The position numbers and the translations under genes are program-made. From Candidatus Nezhaarchaeales archaeon (lineage in GTDB: Archaea > Thermoproteota > Methanomethylicia > Nezhaarchaeales > JAWCJE01), in the NCBI GenBank assembly GCA_038853715.1, contig JAWCJE010000002.1, positions 1 through 64,000 on the forward strand: 64,000 nt of DNA, read 5' to 3'. The stretch's first letter is position 1; the number at the start of each line of letters is the position of its first letter. Under the pieces are notes generated by a model. That model ran no database searches, was not told the DNA's origin, and saw nothing but the letters and a program-made list of their open reading frames with translations. Shown here one piece after another: positions 17,038 to 25,078 of this stretch.

Positions 17038-17253
17038 TTAGAGGGTTATCTTCCTTGGCTTCCCGTCGGTCCACTCATTTACGCTTAGCGACGCTATGAA
17101 GCCGCTCGTAGGTATTGATGACAGCCAGTCGTTAAGCTCGTCTTCAAGCGAGGGCAGCTCATCCTCCGTCATGTTCAGCCTCAGAGGAGGCATGTTTTTT
17201 AACTTTCCATCAGGCCCTGCGGTTGGGTAAGCGGAGGCGCGGTGAATCCCCAT
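17038..17253 (-). CDS. Hypothetical protein, 71 residues
   Basis: An acidic small protein with MTEDELPSLEDELNDWLSS and FIASLSVNEWTDGKPRKI. No domain recognised. It lies in an 1150-base stretch between S19 and L2 that is richer in G and C than the surrounding genes and looks inserted. Codon pattern is plausible; existence is uncertain. Confidence 0.35.
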   Translation of the reverse strand: MGIHRASAYPTAGPDGKLKNMPPLRLNMTEDELPSLEDELNDWLSSIPTSGFIASLSVNEWTDGKPRKITL

Positions 17254-17462
17254 CTCGCAACCTGAACGAGCGGTCTCCAGTAGCTTGACGTCGGTTCACG
17301 TAAACCCAACGACGCTTTAAGGTCAAAGTCAAACTTAACATAGCTTTTCCTTCTTTAAACATTGACGTGAGGGTGCGTTGAGGCGGGATCCCGCTCCCGC
17401 CCAGTTAAGGATGGGTTGGGATTGCCGCCCGGCTGAGTTGGGTTAAGGCGCGGTGTACGCTT

Positions 17463-17970
17463 TTGGCCCGTTCCGTTCGTTTGCTTTTGGCCCTTCTTCG
17501 ACACCCTTTTCCTTACCCTTCGTACCTTGGGGTGGGATGGTTACAAATAAGGGAAAGGGTGGGTTTATTTGGTGTTTTGGGGTGTTGCGTTGATACTTGC
17601 TTTTCCCGCCGTTTTGATGGTACTCAAGTCCTCCTAGTTGTGAGTGTTTGGGTTTCCCCCTCGACGGGTTGTGTCTTTGCGTCCTTCATTGTTTTCGCTC
17701 CGATCTTGGTCCGAGTAGCCAAGTTCTTCTTAAAAGAACTTATAAACGAAAAGGAGGAAGAAAAGAGAAGAGAGCCAGTGAATCGAATTAAATTTAACAT
17801 CTCTCTCGCAGAAGGATATGTATCAGATACCCTGCTATATCCCATGCCTCTTTGGGCTTTTTCGTCCTGAAGTGGAGCAGCTTTTAGATAAAGCAGTTAA
17901 GGAGGACGATAGAAAAAAGCGTGAGGAACTAATAAATCGAGTGTTAAAATCTTTGAGACCTCCTTTATAG
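17463..17970 (+). other. Inserted stretch with membrane-protein-like frames
   Basis: Two weak frames. One (to 17870) carries a hydrophobic helix, GCVFASFIVFAPILVRVAKF, followed by a charged tail ELINEKEEEKRRE. Another starts at ATG 17818 and gives 50 residues ending EEVNR-like charged helix (DRKKREELINRVLKSLRPPL), stop at 17968-17970. Frames overlap and may be pieces of one decayed gene. The 17254-17462 part has a GCGGGATCCCGC palindrome and otherwise nothing recognised. Probably mobile debris inside the ribosomal cluster. Confidence 0.25.
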
Positions 17971-18114
17971 GATTGAATAATTTAGTTTCTTTAACAAATT
18001 AGAGTCTGGCAATATCTTTTTGCAAAGTGAACTTTTTGTAAAGGTTTCCTACAAGCCTCACTTACAATCGCTAAGCTCACGAAATCTGTAACAAAGCTCT
18101 ACAAGGAGAGCTTT

Positions 18115-18834
18115 TTACCTTTTTCGCCTTCCGGTTCGTTTGGGGGCTATGTGGCCCACTTTAGCTCCAGGCGGGGCTCTACGAGAAACAGGACGACCGC
18201 CGGTAGGATGGGAGCCCCCTCCATGTGGATGCGCGTAAGCCCCCATAGCTTTACCGCGTACAGTAGGGTATTTCCACGACTTAGCCTTTGCTAGGTGGTA
18301 TTTAGCTCCAGCCTTAAGTAAGGGTTTTTCCGTACGTCCACCTCCAGCTACTACGCCTATGGTGGCTCTTGATAGCTTAGGGAGTGGTTTTAACTCGCCG
18401 CTAGGTAACTGCACTATGGTTTTATCAGGGGCTTGAACCATTACTATACCATAGCTACCTGACGTCCGAATAAGTTTACCTCCATCCCCAGGTTTAACCT
18501 CAACGTTACATATATGAGTGCCTTCAGGTATTTTACCCAATGGAATTATGTTACCTACTACCGGTGTTGCTTCAGGTCCTATTTCTATTTCTTGACCAAC
18601 GGTTAAGCCTTCTGGAGCGATGGTTAAGAATTCTTCACCACCTTCAAGCTTAATGAGGGCGACAGGAGCCCCCCTACCTGGATCGTGGATTAGTGCTAGT
18701 ACCTTACCTATTGTTTTAGTGGTTGGTATACGCGTTATTTGCGGGTATCGTACGTCTCCGACACGTCTCCAAACCGGTGCTTTAAATACGCTTCCACCGC
18801 GACCCCTTCTTTGTACGATTAAGCGTTTACCCAT
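18115..18834 (-). CDS. rpl2: Ribosomal protein uL2
   Basis: Archaeal L2, about 239 residues from ATG 18834 (MGKRLIVQRRGRGGSVFK). Contains the peptidyl-transferase-centre signature VRGKAMGAYAHPHGGGSHP, with the conserved histidine. Central to subunit association. It closely follows L23. Downstream, where S19 should follow, there is a 1.1 kb gap and an inverted S19. Confidence 0.95.
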   Translation of the reverse strand: MGKRLIVQRRGRGGSVFKAPVWRRVGDVRYPQITRIPTTKTIGKVLALIHDPGRGAPVALIKLEGGEEFLTIAPEGLTVGQEIEIGPEATPVVGNIIPLGKIPEGTHICNVEVKPGDGGKLIRTSGSYGIVMVQAPDKTIVQLPSGELKPLPKLSRATIGVVAGGGRTEKPLLKAGAKYHLAKAKSWKYPTVRGKAMGAYAHPHGGGSHPTGGRPVSRRAPPGAKVGHIAPKRTGRRKR

Positions 18835-18846
18835 GCGTAGCACCCC

Positions 18847-19101
18847 CTACATGAGCCCTAACCTAGTTATAAGCTCAGATGCTTTATGCTGCGGTGATAA
18901 CTTAACGTACGCCTTTTTCTCCCCCTTTAAGGTTATTAGAACGTTAACTTTTTCGACATCAACCCCGTAAAGCTCTTTTAACGCCTTCCTTACCTGATGC
19001 TTATTAGCCTTAGGGTTTACGATGAAGGTTAGCACGTTAAGCTTCTCCGCCTTCTCAATAGTAGATTCAGATACAACCGGTCTGATTATAATACTGCTCA
19101 T
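18847..19101 (-). CDS. rpl23: Ribosomal protein uL23
   Basis: An 84-residue L23 (IIRPVVSESTIEKAEKLNVL; NKHQVRKALKELYGV). It docks SRP at the exit tunnel. It overlaps the L4 stop by 4 bases (ATGA) and ends 12 bases before L2. Confidence 0.95.
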   Translation of the reverse strand: MSSIIIRPVVSESTIEKAEKLNVLTFIVNPKANKHQVRKALKELYGVDVEKVNVLITLKGEKKAYVKLSPQHKASELITRLGLM

Positions 19102-19946
19102 TTCACGTTACCTCCCTGAAGCGAGGATGATGGTAAGCCCCAATCGGCTAAACGCGTTATAGCGTTCTCGCTCCATAATGTTAATCTACCGGGCATAGCT
19201 CCAGGAGCTAAATGAATGATGGATAAGTTATTAATAGTAGTTACATCGACGCCAGGTAAGTTTCTAAAAGCCTTACTTGCGCCTTTATCCTCGGCTAATA
19301 CTACTAAGACACTTTTAGGTTTCTTATACCTCCTCCCCCGCATCTTTCCTTTGCCAGCCCGAATCCTTATACCTTTCTTTGACCTTAATAGGTCCTTCCA
19401 TAGCCCTATACCTATTAAGAGCTTTTTCGCGTCGTAGGTCCTTCGTAGTTCCTCTATTTCGCTAGAAACCACTATTGGAAGGTTAAGGTTGGACGGAAGT
19501 TTATGCCCTCGAAGTTCAACCCACTCCCTGATAGCGGTAGCGCTTATTGCGGATTTCACCGCTAAAATCCTCTCCTTCCTATTAACTTTCTCCCGTATCA
19601 CTTTTTCAACGCGCGGTGGATGTGCACGTCTACCTCCTACAGTCATTGGGGCGAAGGCCGCACGCCTTGATCCTTTAACCCTAGGTACACGTGCCACCCC
19701 GTAGCCGACCCCCCAGCTTTGAGCTGTGGTTCTTTTCCCGGCCATAGGGTTCCTACCTTGAGGTTGGATCTTAGCGGTAAAGGCCGCTAGGAAGGCACGC
19801 TGTATAAGGTCTGGTCTTACCGGCGTTTTAAAGACATCGGGTAGCTTTATTCGTTTAACCGGTTTTCCTTCAAGGTTTAAGACGTCCACCTCATCAGGAG
19901 GTAGCGGGCCCTCCATGGCTAACTTAAGTAGGTTGGAAACCCCCAT
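19098..19946 (-). CDS. rpl4: Ribosomal protein uL4
   Basis: A 282-residue archaeal L4 with the long tunnel loop region QPQGRNPMAGKRTTAQSWGV and the GRRAHPPRVEK part. It lies 2 bases after L3 and overlaps L23. Confidence 0.95.
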   Translation of the reverse strand: MGVSNLLKLAMEGPLPPDEVDVLNLEGKPVKRIKLPDVFKTPVRPDLIQRAFLAAFTAKIQPQGRNPMAGKRTTAQSWGVGYGVARVPRVKGSRRAAFAPMTVGGRRAHPPRVEKVIREKVNRKERILAVKSAISATAIREWVELRGHKLPSNLNLPIVVSSEIEELRRTYDAKKLLIGIGLWKDLLRSKKGIRIRAGKGKMRGRRYKKPKSVLVVLAEDKGASKAFRNLPGVDVTTINNLSIIHLAPGAMPGRLTLWSENAITRLADWGLPSSSLQGGNVK

Positions 19947-19948
19947 GC

Positions 19949-20974
19949 TTAAACACCCTGCTTTGAATCTAGGTTTATGGCGACCACTTTAACGGGTTTA
20001 GGTTCAGCTTCAGGCATCCTAATCGGGAAGCGCATGCGAACTAAGCGTTTTCTAGGTCCTGGTACCGATCCTTCCAGGATTATATGGTCGCTTTTAACGA
20101 CTCCATACCCTACGAAGCCGCCTTTAACGTTTACTTCTTTAGGATCTGAGCCTATCTTTAATATACGCTTATTGTACTCCGTCCTCGTATGGAAACCTAA
20201 CTGCCCCGGTCTAGGTACGGTGAATAGCATACTTGGATGTTGAGGGCTTATCGCTCCAACCTTCCGTGCACCCTTCCTATGCTTATGCCATCTAGTCAAG
20301 ATCTTCACGCCAAACCGTTTAACAACACCCTGAAAGCCTTTACCCTTAGTTACGGCGATCACGTCCACGTATTGCCCCTCCTTAAAGACCTCGTGGACCT
20401 TAACCTCCTTCCCCAGAATGGATTTAGCATATTCAAACTGTTCCTTTACCGTTCCACCGCCTACCTTAATCTCCAGTACCTCGGGGCTTTTCTTACCTAA
20501 TCCGGATTTTCGAGGCTGAGTACACGCTAATACCCTTACCTCAACGACCTCGTTAATCCTCGACTCTATAATCTTCAACTTCTGACCGCTTTCAGGCCTA
20601 TTTGGAAGGGGCATCACCCGTTTAAGGTCCTTAGGGAGGTCCTCAGCTAATACCTCTGTTAGTACTTGAAGCCCTCGGTTTGAAGCTACGTAAGCTCTTA
20701 CACCAAATACGAATAATGGAGGAGCCTCAAGAACCGTTACGGCCTTAATTAACTCCCTACCGTAAAAGGGGCTCGCCGGATTATCCTCAATAACTATCGA
20801 GTGCGTCATTCCAACCTTATAAGCCGCAAAACCGAGTAGACGGGTGCCCCCTTTAATCTTTGGCCAGCGCCTAATCCTAGGTACTATCCTTAACGCTCTA
20901 ACTCGAGGGTAATAGGCTAATGAACCCCTTCGAGGAGCATGAACCCGCCTACCCAATTTTAAACCCCCTTCCAC
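19949..20974 (-). CDS. rpl3: Ribosomal protein uL3
   Basis: A 341-residue archaeal L3 (LGRRVHAPRRGSLAYYPR; KGKGFQGVVKRFGVKILTRW). It starts the surviving operon L3-L4-L23-L2. An A/T-rich element above it (CATTTATTCTTATGC on the minus strand, around 21010) is a probable promoter. The SPOUT methyltransferase that usually precedes L3 lies 380 bases upstream, past a transposase remnant. Confidence 0.95.
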   Translation of the reverse strand: MEGGLKLGRRVHAPRRGSLAYYPRVRALRIVPRIRRWPKIKGGTRLLGFAAYKVGMTHSIVIEDNPASPFYGRELIKAVTVLEAPPLFVFGVRAYVASNRGLQVLTEVLAEDLPKDLKRVMPLPNRPESGQKLKIIESRINEVVEVRVLACTQPRKSGLGKKSPEVLEIKVGGGTVKEQFEYAKSILGKEVKVHEVFKEGQYVDVIAVTKGKGFQGVVKRFGVKILTRWHKHRKGARKVGAISPQHPSMLFTVPRPGQLGFHTRTEYNKRILKIGSDPKEVNVKGGFVGYGVVKSDHIILEGSVPGPRKRLVRMRFPIRMPEAEPKPVKVVAINLDSKQGV

Positions 20975-21039
20975 TTAAAGGCCTAGTGCTTAGCTTATCT
21001 AAGCATAAGAATAAATGCTTTACGGCGGAAAACCTGTAT

Positions 21040-21235
21040 TCATTATTGACGGTGCTCCTTGGCTAAGCTAAGCCCTTCAAGAACTAAACCTACCATACAG
21101 GTGCAACACCTTTCGGACCTAGAAGCAGTATAGAATCCGTATACTCATCCTTTAAGGAGAGGAAGAAAATATTCTTCAGCACAATAACAGTAAACCTAAA
21201 AATAAATAAGCAACTAAGATGAATAAAGGTTGTTC
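21040..21235 (+). pseudogene. DDE transposase C-terminal remnant
   Basis: Joining frames gives FIIDGAPWL near 21050, then FGPRSSIESVYSSFKERKKI and FFSTITVNLKINKQLR, stop near 21232. The order D-G-x-P-W ... R-x-x-x-E-x-x-F-x-x-x-K-x-R is that of IS6/IS240-like and related archaeal transposases. Frames change and stops occur, so it is dead. It sits between the SPOUT gene and L3. Confidence 0.5.
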
Positions 21236-21353
21236 AACACTAAAACCCATTCTACAAAATATTCACACTCTACTACAACCATTTTAAGGAGGTGAGCTTA
21301 AGTCCTAGAGGCCACATAGTAGGCCGCGAAGCCGAATAAAACTTTATACATTA

Positions 21354-22220
21354 TTAGCTAACATCGGTATGTTTGAGAAGGTTAAGTACCGATAATACTA
21401 TGAAGACTGCCTCTTCAGTCCTTATCGTTTCGGTAGACTGTCCAGGGGCAAAGTTAACGTTAAAGTCCGCTACCTCCTCTACCTTCAATCCCTCACGTTT
21501 TAATATATCTCGTAGGCCCTCGGTTGGAGAGCCGAAAAGTACTAACATGGATCGGGCCGATTTAATCCGAGCCCTTAAAGGTTTAATGACCTCTTTAAGG
21601 TCTACACCGTACTTAGAAGTAGCTATAGTTAGATCAGGCGATAAAGACTTTACAAGTTCACCTAGCGGCCGCCATAAAACCTTCGCCTCGTATCCAAAGT
21701 AATACGGTACTTCACTTCTATCGACGGGTTGAGCTTTAAGCTCGCATCCATTTCTCTCGAGCCGTAGAATTACGGGGCGCTTCTTGTTTAATTTAACCTT
21801 TTGAACCACCACCGGTTTATCTAGCCCCACTTCGACCAGTGATGAACCATCTTTAAGCCTAGAAGTAACCACGCCCTCCCTATAGGATAAGGGAGGTAAC
21901 TGTTCGCCCTTGAGCTTTAACGGGTGATGCGGTGAACGTAAAGGTGGAAGGATACCCACATACCTTAAATACGGCTTTAAGGGGTAGAGGTACTTACGTA
22001 GGTATTGAGGGCAGTTCATGTAGTTAAGGATGTCAGCCACGATTAAAGCTTCGCTTCGCTTAACATCGGGTCGATCTTTATATATGAAGATGTTTTCAAC
22101 ACCAAATATCGCTGAAGCCCTACCTATAAATCCAACTTTAACCGTCCTCTCCCTTAATGATCGGGGGTAACTGGCAAACGAGGCTGGTATCGCTATTGAA
22201 GAGACTAACTTCAACACCAT
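21354..22220 (-). CDS. SPOUT-type RNA methyltransferase (PF02598 family)
   Basis: A 288-residue protein matching the archaeal/eukaryotic SPOUT1 (C9orf114) family: early IPASFASYPRSLRERTVKVG, an inserted OB-like part, and a C-terminal knot segment MLVLFGSPTEGLRDIL with FAPGQSTETIRTEEA. These proteins lie next to L3 in many archaea and are proposed to methylate 23S rRNA. Target here unproven. ATG start at 22220. Confidence 0.8.
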   Translation of the reverse strand: MVLKLVSSIAIPASFASYPRSLRERTVKVGFIGRASAIFGVENIFIYKDRPDVKRSEALIVADILNYMNCPQYLRKYLYPLKPYLRYVGILPPLRSPHHPLKLKGEQLPPLSYREGVVTSRLKDGSSLVEVGLDKPVVVQKVKLNKKRPVILRLERNGCELKAQPVDRSEVPYYFGYEAKVLWRPLGELVKSLSPDLTIATSKYGVDLKEVIKPLRARIKSARSMLVLFGSPTEGLRDILKREGLKVEEVADFNVNFAPGQSTETIRTEEAVFIVLSVLNLLKHTDVS

Positions 22221-22294
22221 ATAATCACCTTTCGTTTAACCTCAGCGTATAAATGTAGGGAAGGCTTATATTTACGTCCGTTAAGCCTTAATGA

Positions 22295-22366
22295 TGGCGC
22301 CGATGAGGAGCTTGCCGAGTTTCTAGCTAAGCGATGAGAGACCATTCATGCACCACGGAGGCGCCA
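22295..22366. other. Inverted repeat in a divergent intergenic region
   Basis: TGGCGCC at 22295-22301 and GGCGCCA at 22360-22366 enclose about 58 bases containing GATGAGGAGC and GCGATGAGAG. The RUGAUGA-like strings recall C/D-box sRNA, but no clear CUGA D boxes are present. Could be a small RNA or an operator for the divergent genes. Confidence 0.25.
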
Positions 22367-22467
22367 ACCCTAGCTAGTTTATAAAGCCCCCTTTACATGG
22401 TACAACGTTAAGGACGCCGCCTAATCCCTTAAAAACTTCTTAACGTAAAATAGTAGGGTAATCTGGT

Positions 22468-23190
22468 ATGTACTTTCTATCTCCTAAGGCTAAGTTGGAG
22501 GGGGTACACATAGGACCTGGGGCTTTAATCTTAGGGCCTTCATCCATCGGCGCCGGAACTTTGATAGACGCCTTCGTCGTGGTAGGCTATCTTACCCGCT
22601 CAAGTTTAATGAGCCTTAGATCCTTAAACATTAACGCTACGAAATTACTGGAGGAGGGCGATAAGTTAAGCAGAGGAGCTAAGATAGGTAGGAACTGTTT
22701 AATTAGAACTGGATCTGTAATCTATGAAGGTTGCGAGATAGATGATGAAGTCGAAGTAGGACATAACGTCCTCATAAGAGAAAACACCATAACAGGTCGA
22801 AGCACCGTCATAGGCTCCGGGACGATTATCGAGGGACAATGCCGCATAGGGAGAAATGTAAGCATTCAGTCAAACGCCTTCTTACCCTTGTTAACGGTAA
22901 TCGAGGACGACGTTTTCATCGGCCCCCGAGCCGTCATAACTAATGACAAGTACCCTAAAAGCCGTAGAATCGTACCTACCGTGGTGAAAAGGCGCGCGAT
23001 TTTAGGCGCTAACGCCACAATAATAGCTGGAGTAACCGTAGGGGAGGAAGCAGTTGTTGCAGCTGGAGCCGTAGTTACTAAGGACGTTAAACCGGGAAAG
23101 GTAGTAGCTGGTGTACCAGCTAAGGAAGTGGGAGATGTAGCTGATTATAAGGCAAAGAAGAAAGCTTACGAGGGTGTAAAGGGTGACTAA
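22468..23190 (+). CDS. Left-handed beta-helix acyltransferase
   Basis: A 240-residue protein made of hexapeptide repeats ([LIV]-G-x-x-x-x; e.g. IGPGALILGPSSIGAGTLID, later IGSGTIIEGQCRIGRNVSIQ) and ending with the acetyl-CoA-site type segment GEEAVVAAGAVVTKDVKPGK. Known relatives acetylate sugars or amino acids for surface glycans. Substrate not determinable. It overlaps the archease gene by 8 bases, so they are likely cotranscribed, perhaps by chance of packing. Confidence 0.8.
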   Translation: MYFLSPKAKLEGVHIGPGALILGPSSIGAGTLIDAFVVVGYLTRSSLMSLRSLNINATKLLEEGDKLSRGAKIGRNCLIRTGSVIYEGCEIDDEVEVGHNVLIRENTITGRSTVIGSGTIIEGQCRIGRNVSIQSNAFLPLLTVIEDDVFIGPRAVITNDKYPKSRRIVPTVVKRRAILGANATIIAGVTVGEEAVVAAGAVVTKDVKPGKVVAGVPAKEVGDVADYKAKKKAYEGVKGD

Positions 23191-23611
23191 GTTCAGGTTC
23201 CTTAACCATACCGCTGATGTTTACATAGAGGCTTACGGGAAGGATCTTAAAGAGGCTTTTGAGAACGCCGCCTTAGGCATGTTTGAAGTTATCGTTAATA
23301 CCGGAAACGTAACCGCATCCGAGGAGCTGGATATAAGCGTTGAAGGAAGCGACCTTCAATCCCTACTCTATAACTGGCTTGAAGAATTATTATACCTGTT
23401 TGACGCTAAGGGCTTAGTGTTTTCGGAGTTTAAGGTCTTACGTATTACCATAGGTGAGGCGGTTTACCGCCTCGAAGCTAAGGTTCGTGGTGAAAAATTT
23501 AACCCTGAAAAGCATGAGGGGCGGACTGCTATTAAAGCGGTTACGTACTCGTTAATGGAAGTTCAAGTAAAGCCTGAAGGGGTTACCTTACGCTTCGTTC
23601 TCGACATATAA
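23183..23611 (+). CDS. Archease
   Basis: A 142-residue archease: FRFLNHTADVYIEAYGKDL start and C-terminal YRLEAKVRGEKFNPEKHEGR, with the metal-site Asp in HTAD and the conserved histidine in KHEG. Archease speeds up guanylylation of the RtcB RNA ligase in tRNA splicing, which fits the many intron-containing tRNAs here. GTG start overlapping the acyltransferase. RtcB is not in the window. Confidence 0.92.
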   Translation: MTKFRFLNHTADVYIEAYGKDLKEAFENAALGMFEVIVNTGNVTASEELDISVEGSDLQSLLYNWLEELLYLFDAKGLVFSEFKVLRITIGEAVYRLEAKVRGEKFNPEKHEGRTAIKAVTYSLMEVQVKPEGVTLRFVLDI

Positions 23612-23985
23612 CTCCATAATCATACCTTTTAAAAGGTAATAGGCGGCGGCTGTTTAACTTAAGCATTCTTACATGCCCCTCAACCGAATGGCGCACTGTT
23701 AAAGCCTCGATAAACGCCTTAACAGTTAAGTGTTAATCCATGCAAGGTTCTATTCTCCAAATTGTAGCCTCCATGGTGAGAGCTATGTTAACGATTTATA
23801 AGTCGACGTAACCGAATAACTAGGCTAAAAAGGAGGGAGTTAAATCGTTTTAAGCCCTCCTATAGCTTAATGATGAAGGCGCTTCAAGTATTTGCACCTT
23901 TTCGATCGGTATCGGTTAAACCTCTAATGTTAATGAGGTGAAAAACTAAAACTTATATGTGTTATTTACACTTAATACCAATGAT

Positions 23986-24098
23986 GCCGGGGTGGCTGAG
24001 CGGTTAAAGCGCTGGCCAGCTCGTAAGCCCAGAATTGAGGCTTAAAGGATAGCCAGTGGCCCTTACGGGCCTCGTGGGTTCGAATCCCACCCCCGGCG
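23986..24098 (+). tRNA. tRNA-Ser with an anticodon-loop intron (anticodon unresolved)
   Basis: Acceptor GCCGGGG/CCCCGGC with discriminator G (24098), typical of archaeal tRNA-Ser; long variable arm GGCCC-TTAC-GGGCC; T loop TTCGAAT. The anticodon stem CTGGC/GCCAG encloses 35 bases containing the hairpin TAAGCC/GGCTTA, so about 28 bases must be spliced out. Depending on the splice site the anticodon is GGA or GCT, but either leaves A rather than U at position 33. Its 3' end (24063-24098) overlaps the homing-endonuclease-like gene on the other strand. Confidence 0.8.
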
Positions 24099-24707
24099 TG
24101 CTAAGTTATGTAAGTGTTTTAAGAGGGGTATTGAGAGGCTTTGGGGCTCGGGTGAGCCTATCAGCTTTAGGAAGCGTTGTCTACTTTGAGCTCGCACGTA
24201 CACCTCGTATATCGGTTTCTTGCCCAATGAGCATGGTTTGTATGGCCCCCATACGTTGTGTTTTACTCTGAACCGTCTTAGTAGCTTACTCACGGTCCTT
24301 ATCAGCTTTAGATCAGTGTTAATGAATTCCACGCTCTTGCCTATGTGCCCGTCTCCGAACCACAGTCCTTTTAAGAGTGTCTTTCTCACTTCGTCTGGCG
24401 CCTCGGCTACGTACTTGTCGTACTGTTTAAGTACTAGGTATAGTAGAGCTGAGGTTGCTGAGAGGCACCATTCCCCTTTTCTCCTCTTCCTAATGTAAAT
24501 TGGAAGCTCTAGTCTTTCGAAGGCCTCCTTAACCATTTTTATATAATCGTTATTGGTGTTGTAAAATCTTATCTCGTATTCTAGCTGGCGTCTCTTAAAG
24601 CGCTCGTTACCGTCGCTTAGTACCATTCCAAGGATGAAGCCGACCTCGGATATGTACACGTCGAATACTCTTATTTTACCGATCGGTATGCTTCGTCGTT
24701 TAATCAA
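24063..24707 (-). CDS. LAGLIDADG-type homing endonuclease-like protein
   Basis: A 214-residue frame with two LAGLIDADG-type motifs, VGFILGMVLSDGN near residues 26-38 and LKGLWFGDGH near 112-121, each followed by a characteristic half-domain. Both acidic residues are kept. The last codons (RRGWDSNPRGP) are the T arm of the tRNA-Ser read backwards. The preceding small HTH frame (24700-24969) probably belongs to the same protein, split by a frameshift. I infer a selfish DNA-cutting or DNA-binding protein placed at a tRNA. Confidence 0.75.
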   Translation of the reverse strand: MIKRRSIPIGKIRVFDVYISEVGFILGMVLSDGNERFKRRQLEYEIRFYNTNNDYIKMVKEAFERLELPIYIRKRRKGEWCLSATSALLYLVLKQYDKYVAEAPDEVRKTLLKGLWFGDGHIGKSVEFINTDLKLIRTVSKLLRRFRVKHNVWGPYKPCSLGKKPIYEVYVRAQSRQRFLKLIGSPEPQSLSIPLLKHLHNLARRGWDSNPRGP

Positions 24708-24969
24708 TCTGAGTAGTGCTTTTGGATGGGGCGGAGCCGATCTTATCCTTCAAAACGCGTTTTATCCTACCGTAGCTTAATCCTTTATTCCTAAGTTCTA
24801 GAACTCTCAAGAAGTAGTAGAGGCACTTGAATGTGTTGGTGTACTTCACGTCTTCACCCTTCACCGCCCCCATGCGGAGGATTTCCCTGAACACTGGATA
24901 TGACCAATTCTTGAGCATTACCTCAAGCTTTTTGTTCTTTACCGTTTGGAGGGGCTGCGGCTTTAGCAT
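24700..24969 (-). CDS. HTH part of the LAGLIDADG protein, apparently frameshifted
   Basis: An 89-residue frame whose end (LRNKGLSYGRIKRVLKDKIG, then SKSTTQID stop) is a helix-turn-helix of the kind that precedes LAGLIDADG domains in archaeal stand-alone proteins. In the other frame, PKALLRLIKRRSIPIGKIR links straight into the 24063-24707 product. One indel near the GGGGCGGAG run at about 24730 would fuse them into roughly a 300-residue protein. Separate genes remain possible. Confidence 0.55.
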   Translation of the reverse strand: MLKPQPLQTVKNKKLEVMLKNWSYPVFREILRMGAVKGEDVKYTNTFKCLYYFLRVLELRNKGLSYGRIKRVLKDKIGSAPSKSTTQID

Positions 24970-25078
24970 AGCTTTAAGCCTTTAACTTTTATGGTAAAGG
25001 TAGCTTCATCTACCTGAAAGATAGGATCTCGAGGTTATTCGCCTATACCGTTAAGCTAACTACCTCGTAGCGCTTACT

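Noticed and set aside
21292-21342. AAGGAGGTGA followed by a 15-codon frame
   Set aside because: A strong ribosome-site-like string, but the peptide is tiny, GTG sits inside the site itself, and transposase debris lies just upstream.
24014-24036. Reading the tRNA-Ser arm as CTCGTAA, anticodon CGT (Thr)
   Set aside because: The flanking bases cannot form a five-pair stem, and the long variable arm and discriminator G argue for Ser.
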